Assembly: GCA_002732675.1 (NCBI GenBank)
Contig: NVRR01000109.1
Span: 1-9,384 of the forward strand
Source of the DNA: Sneathiella sp.
GTDB taxonomy: Bacteria; Pseudomonadota; Alphaproteobacteria; Sneathiellales; Sneathiellaceae
Length of the DNA: 9,384 nucleotides
Reading direction: 5' to 3'
In this document: one piece after another, positions 7,604 to 9,384 of the stretch
How the letters are laid out: the number at the start of each line of letters is the position of its first letter
How positions within the stretch are numbered: the stretch's first letter is position 1
Program-made: the position numbers and the translations under genes
Notes under the pieces: generated by a model
The model's input: the letters and a program-made list of their open reading frames with translations, nothing else
What the model was told of the DNA's origin: nothing
Databases searched by the model: none

Positions 7604-7921
7604 ATCGATTTTATCTTTTTGTACCAACAACGAATTTTCCCTGTGATAAATACCTTTACTAAGGGAAAGGTGAAACATGGACGTTGTTGCCGCGCAAATA
7701 ACCGGAAGTGTGAAGGATTCCTGGCCCTGGGAAACGGGAGGCTACTCAGTTGGCTGTTGAGGCTGTAGATTAGCTAGCGTGAAATGTATTGAGCAGCAGA
7801 AGTCTGGACTTAATCCGAAATTCAAAATATTTCGAAAATCACCCTCACAGATTCTTGTTATCCAGAAGGGAATCTACCCCATTTTTGGGATTAAGTTTAT
7901 TTTCTAAGATGCTGAAAAGTA
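7604..7921. other. Non-coding region between the DUF1858 gene and tRNA-Lys
   Basis: About 320 bases with no convincing gene; open frames here lack family-like sequence and ribosome binding sites. It holds the Crp/Fnr-type site at 7684-7697, a candidate -10 at 7661-7656, and a short dyad CGAAAT-N7-ATTTCG at 7816-7834. A small hairpin around CCCATTTTTGGG (7878-7889), followed by a T-rich stretch on the plus strand, is too weak to call a terminator. Confidence 0.5.
7684..7697 (-). promoter_or_regulatory. Crp/Fnr-type operator upstream of the DUF1858 gene
   Basis: Read on the minus strand it is TTGCG-CGGC-AACAA, with the TTG-N8-CAA core and the same TTGC-N6-ACAA form as the nosR and nnrS/regulator sites. 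Its centre is 87 bases upstream of ATG 7603. With the site at -41.5, the start would fall near 7649 and the -10 at 7661-7656, where TAGTAA is found (weak match). The leader would be about 45 bases, which also supports ATG 7603 over ATG 7678, since a transcript from here could not contain the longer start. Confidence 0.5.
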
Positions 7922-7997
7922 TGGTGAGCCCGACAGGATTCGAACCTGTGACCCGCTGATTAAAAGTCAGCTGCTCTACCAACTGAGCTACGGGCCC
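7922..7997 (-). tRNA. tRNA-Lys (anticodon UUU)
   Basis: The minus strand folds as a complete 76-base tRNA with an encoded CCA end. The acceptor stem pairs GGGCCCG with CGGGCTC (one G-U), the D arm contains AGCTCAGTTGGTAGAGC, and the anticodon stem GCTGA/TCAGC closes the loop CTTTTAA with anticodon TTT at 7964-7962. The T arm is ACAGG-TTCGAAT-CCTGT and the discriminator base is A. It reads lysine codons AAA/AAG. It stands alone, not in a tRNA cluster, and I see no integrase or attachment-site repeat beside it. Confidence 0.98.
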
Positions 7998-8020
7998 ACA
8001 ATGTGAGATTTGCCATTGCA

Positions 8021-8026
8021 ATTATA
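8021..8026 (-). promoter_or_regulatory. -10 element of the tRNA-Lys promoter
   Basis: A perfect TATAAT on the minus strand, 24 to 29 bases upstream of the mature tRNA 5' end, which would place the start near 8014 with a leader of about 17 bases. No good -35 lies at 16-18 bases; the nearest TTGCGA is 22 bases away. Confidence 0.55.
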
Positions 8027-8100
8027 GCCGCCCTGAGGACTGCTACCGTCGCAATGCGGCTGCAACATAGGGGCGTCGCCCAAAATGGTCAAGCATCCAT

Positions 8101-8114
8101 TTGGTATTTTTCAA
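8101..8114. promoter_or_regulatory. Weak Crp/Fnr-core match upstream of the peptidylprolyl isomerase gene
   Basis: TTGGT-ATTT-TTCAA satisfies TTG-N8-CAA but not the TTGC-N6-ACAA form shared by the three nos-region sites, and the hexamer at the expected -10 position (ATTTCT) is poor. The stretch is AT-rich, so chance is likely. It is the only notable element in the otherwise featureless gap 8027-8226, apart from a TATATT at 8154-8159 that could be a -10 for the isomerase gene. Confidence 0.15.
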
Positions 8115-8226
8115 GCGCCTAAGAAAAAACCTTATCATTTCTCAAATAGGCCGTATATTTGATGGTGAACACGGCCCTGATGGGCCAAAGACGTAAATTG
8201 GTATTTGGAAAGTGACGAGGGATCAT

Positions 8227-8787
8227 ATGTTTTCGAAAATTCTGTCCAGAATGACGCTCCTGCTGGCGATGGTCAGCCTATTAGCCCTGCCGTTAAAGGC
8301 GATAGAGGCGGCTGATCTTGAAAATACGCTGTACCTCGACCTGGAAAATGGCCGGGTTGTTATTGAGCTGCTTCCTGACCTGGCGCCAAACCATGTGGCC
8401 CGGATCAAGGAACTCACCCGCGAGAAATTTTATGACGGATTGAAATTCCACCGGGTGATCGAAGATTTTATGGTGCAGACCGGTGATCCGAAAGGCAATG
8501 GGACCGGCGGATCGGGGCGAAAAATTCGGTCCGAGTTCTCCAGTACACCACATGTCCGCGGAATTGTCTCGATGGCGCGGTCAAGCTCACCCCATAGTGC
8601 GGATAGTCAGTTCTATATTGTCACCGCCGACTCACCATGGCTGGATAACAAATATACAGTCTGGGGCCGGGTCGTTGAGGGTATGGAATTCGTCGATATG
8701 ATTAAGAAGGGCATGGGCAGCAGCGGTATTGTTCGCGGCGAAGCTGATATAATCGTTCAGATGCAAGTGGCCGCTGACGCCCAATAG
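8227..8787 (+). CDS. Exported cyclophilin-type peptidylprolyl cis-trans isomerase
   Basis: A PpiA-like enzyme that catalyses cis-trans isomerisation of prolyl peptide bonds during folding of exported proteins. I start at ATG 8227 (186 aa) because GAGG lies 7 bases upstream; an in-frame GTG at 8212 would overlap that site. Residues 1-29 are a Sec signal peptide (hydrophobic core TLLLAMVSLLALPL, likely cleavage near AIEA/AD), so the protein acts in the periplasm. The cyclophilin domain covers about 33-182: the catalytic FHRVI with R76 at 74-78, FMVQTGDP at 81-88, the NGTGGSG loop at 91-97, SADSQFYIVT at 124-133, and LDNKYTVWGRVVEGM at 139-153. In the last motif typical cyclophilins have VFG; here it is VWG, a mild change. 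It has no evident link to the nos genes and its 3' end converges on the SDR gene. Confidence 0.95.
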   Translation: MFSKILSRMTLLLAMVSLLALPLKAIEAADLENTLYLDLENGRVVIELLPDLAPNHVARIKELTREKFYDGLKFHRVIEDFMVQTGDPKGNGTGGSGRKIRSEFSSTPHVRGIVSMARSSSPHSADSQFYIVTADSPWLDNKYTVWGRVVEGMEFVDMIKKGMGSSGIVRGEADIIVQMQVAADAQ

Positions 8788-8791
8788 ATGA

Positions 8792-8819
8792 GCGGCGGCG
8801 CTAGACACAGCGCCCGCCG
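8792..8819. terminator. Possible shared hairpin between the convergent isomerase and SDR genes
   Basis: GGCGCT (8797-8802) and AGCGCC (8809-8814) form a perfect 6-base stem with a 6-base loop, extended by four more G-C pairs across a one-base bulge. It lies just after the isomerase stop and overlaps the last codons of the SDR gene. No T-run follows on either strand, so it is not a canonical rho-independent terminator. Confidence 0.3.
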
Positions 8820-9384
8820 TCAACCTCCAGCGCCACGCCGGTAATAAAGGACGCCTCGTCCGATGCCAGCCACAATGCCGCATTGGCGAGGTCGCGGGGC
8901 GTATTCTCCCGCCCGAGCGGAATACTGGCAACAAACTTATCGCGAATTTCCTGGGTATCGACGCCACCCATAAATTCCACCGCCATCGGCGTGTGGGCAA
9001 AAACCGGGCAGAGCGCATTGACCCGAACCTGATTGGGGGCCAGTTCGACGGCCATGGATTTTGACATGGTGACAACCGCCCCTTTGCTGGCATTATACCA
9101 GGTCAGGCCGGGACGGGGGCTTAACGCCGCTGTGGAGGCGATGTTAATGATGTTGCCGCCAGCAGCCAGCATATGCGGGACAATCGCTTTGGTGGTCAGG
9201 AAGATGCTTCTGACATTGACGTCAAAAATTTTCTGAAATGTCGCGTCATCCACGTCAAACATGGAGCCATTGCGCTGCGGCATTCCCGCATTATTGACCA
9301 AAATATCTATTTTCTTGAAATTATCGAGCGCCGCCGTGTTAACGCGGCAATGTCGTCGGTGCTGGTAACGTCAGCGCGGATGGC
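8801..9384 (-). CDS. Short-chain dehydrogenase/reductase (SDR), 5' end outside window, apparent frameshift near 9343
   Basis: A classical SDR, an NAD(P)H-dependent oxidoreductase with a Rossmann fold; the substrate cannot be told from sequence. The visible part lacks the N-terminal TGxxxGxG cofactor motif, which lies beyond the right edge. Visible hallmarks in the main frame are LVNNAG, the helix Asn in FDVNVRS, the catalytic Ser in IINIASTAAL, YNASK 13 residues later (Tyr and Lys of the triad), VRVNALCPVFAHTPM, and the C-terminal GVALEVDGG. The upstream part of the SDR reads in another frame (IRADVTSTDDIAA), and switching to NTAALDNFKKIDILVNNAG requires one extra base near 9343; the main frame meets a TGA at 9373-9371. 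This is either a real one-base deletion (pseudogene) or a sequence error. No start codon for an intact protein is visible. Confidence 0.85.

Noticed and set aside
7538..7768. Plus-strand 76-codon open frame across the DUF1858 gene and its upstream region.
   Set aside because: It is antisense to the DUF1858 domain in its first part, has no ribosome binding site, and shows no recognisable domain.
7872..7905. Hairpin CCCATTTTTGGG followed by a T-rich stretch, as a plus-strand terminator.
   Set aside because: The stem is only about four pairs, the T-tract is interrupted, and no plus-strand gene ends nearby.
7922..8060. tRNA-Lys as an attachment site for an integrated element.
   Set aside because: No integrase gene, no repeated tRNA 3' end, and no mobile-element genes are visible on either side.
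8101..8114. A fourth regulon site, TTG-N8-CAA before the peptidylprolyl isomerase gene.
   Set aside because: It lacks the TTGC-N6-ACAA form, has a poor -10 at the expected spacing, and sits in AT-rich sequence before a housekeeping-type gene; kept only as a low-confidence feature.
1..9384. A defence system, CRISPR array, retron, toxin-antitoxin pair or other new accessory system.
   Set aside because: All substantial genes belong to known families, and I saw no direct-repeat array, reverse transcriptase, nuclease or paired small genes of that kind.

Overview
The window is an ordinary bacterial chromosome segment carrying the upstream half of a nitrous-oxide-reduction (nos) locus, a nitric-oxide/denitrification accessory and regulatory block, a tRNA, and two unrelated genes at the right end. 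The clade I (Tat-exported) NosZ, NosR, NnrS and an NnrR-like Crp/Fnr regulator together suggest a denitrifying alphaproteobacterium. This is inferred from gene content and protein style only; no taxonomic marker was searched.

Layout. Positions 1-5105 (minus strand) hold nosR, nosZ and nosD in transcription order. NosD runs off the left edge, so nosF, nosY, nosL and others may lie beyond the window. Positions 5255-6439 (minus) encode the multi-pass membrane protein NnrS. A 267-base divergent region separates nnrS from a Crp/Fnr-family regulator on the plus strand (6707-7408). A small DUF1858-type protein (7424-7603, minus) converges on the regulator. After about 320 non-coding bases comes tRNA-Lys(UUU) on the minus strand (7922-7997). 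An exported cyclophilin-type peptidylprolyl isomerase follows on the plus strand (8227-8787). A short-chain dehydrogenase/reductase on the minus strand is cut by the right edge and contains an apparent frameshift near 9343.

How it fits together. NosZ reduces N2O to N2 in the periplasm. NosR is the membrane flavo-iron-sulfur protein needed for NosZ expression and activity, and NosD takes part in maturation of the NosZ copper centre. NnrS is associated with nitric oxide metabolism and stress. The Crp/Fnr protein lacks the FNR cysteine set and resembles NO-responsive NnrR/DNR regulators. Three sites with the Crp/Fnr core TTG-N8-CAA, all of the narrower form TTGC-N6-ACAA, lie upstream of nosR, between nnrS and the regulator gene, and upstream of the DUF1858 gene. 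This suggests one small regulon controlled by the local regulator.

I found no CRISPR array, insertion sequence, phage or defence module, and no clearly undescribed system. The most useful leads are the shared operator pattern with its spacing to candidate -10 elements, the possible membership of the DUF1858 protein in this regulon, and the frameshift in the SDR gene.
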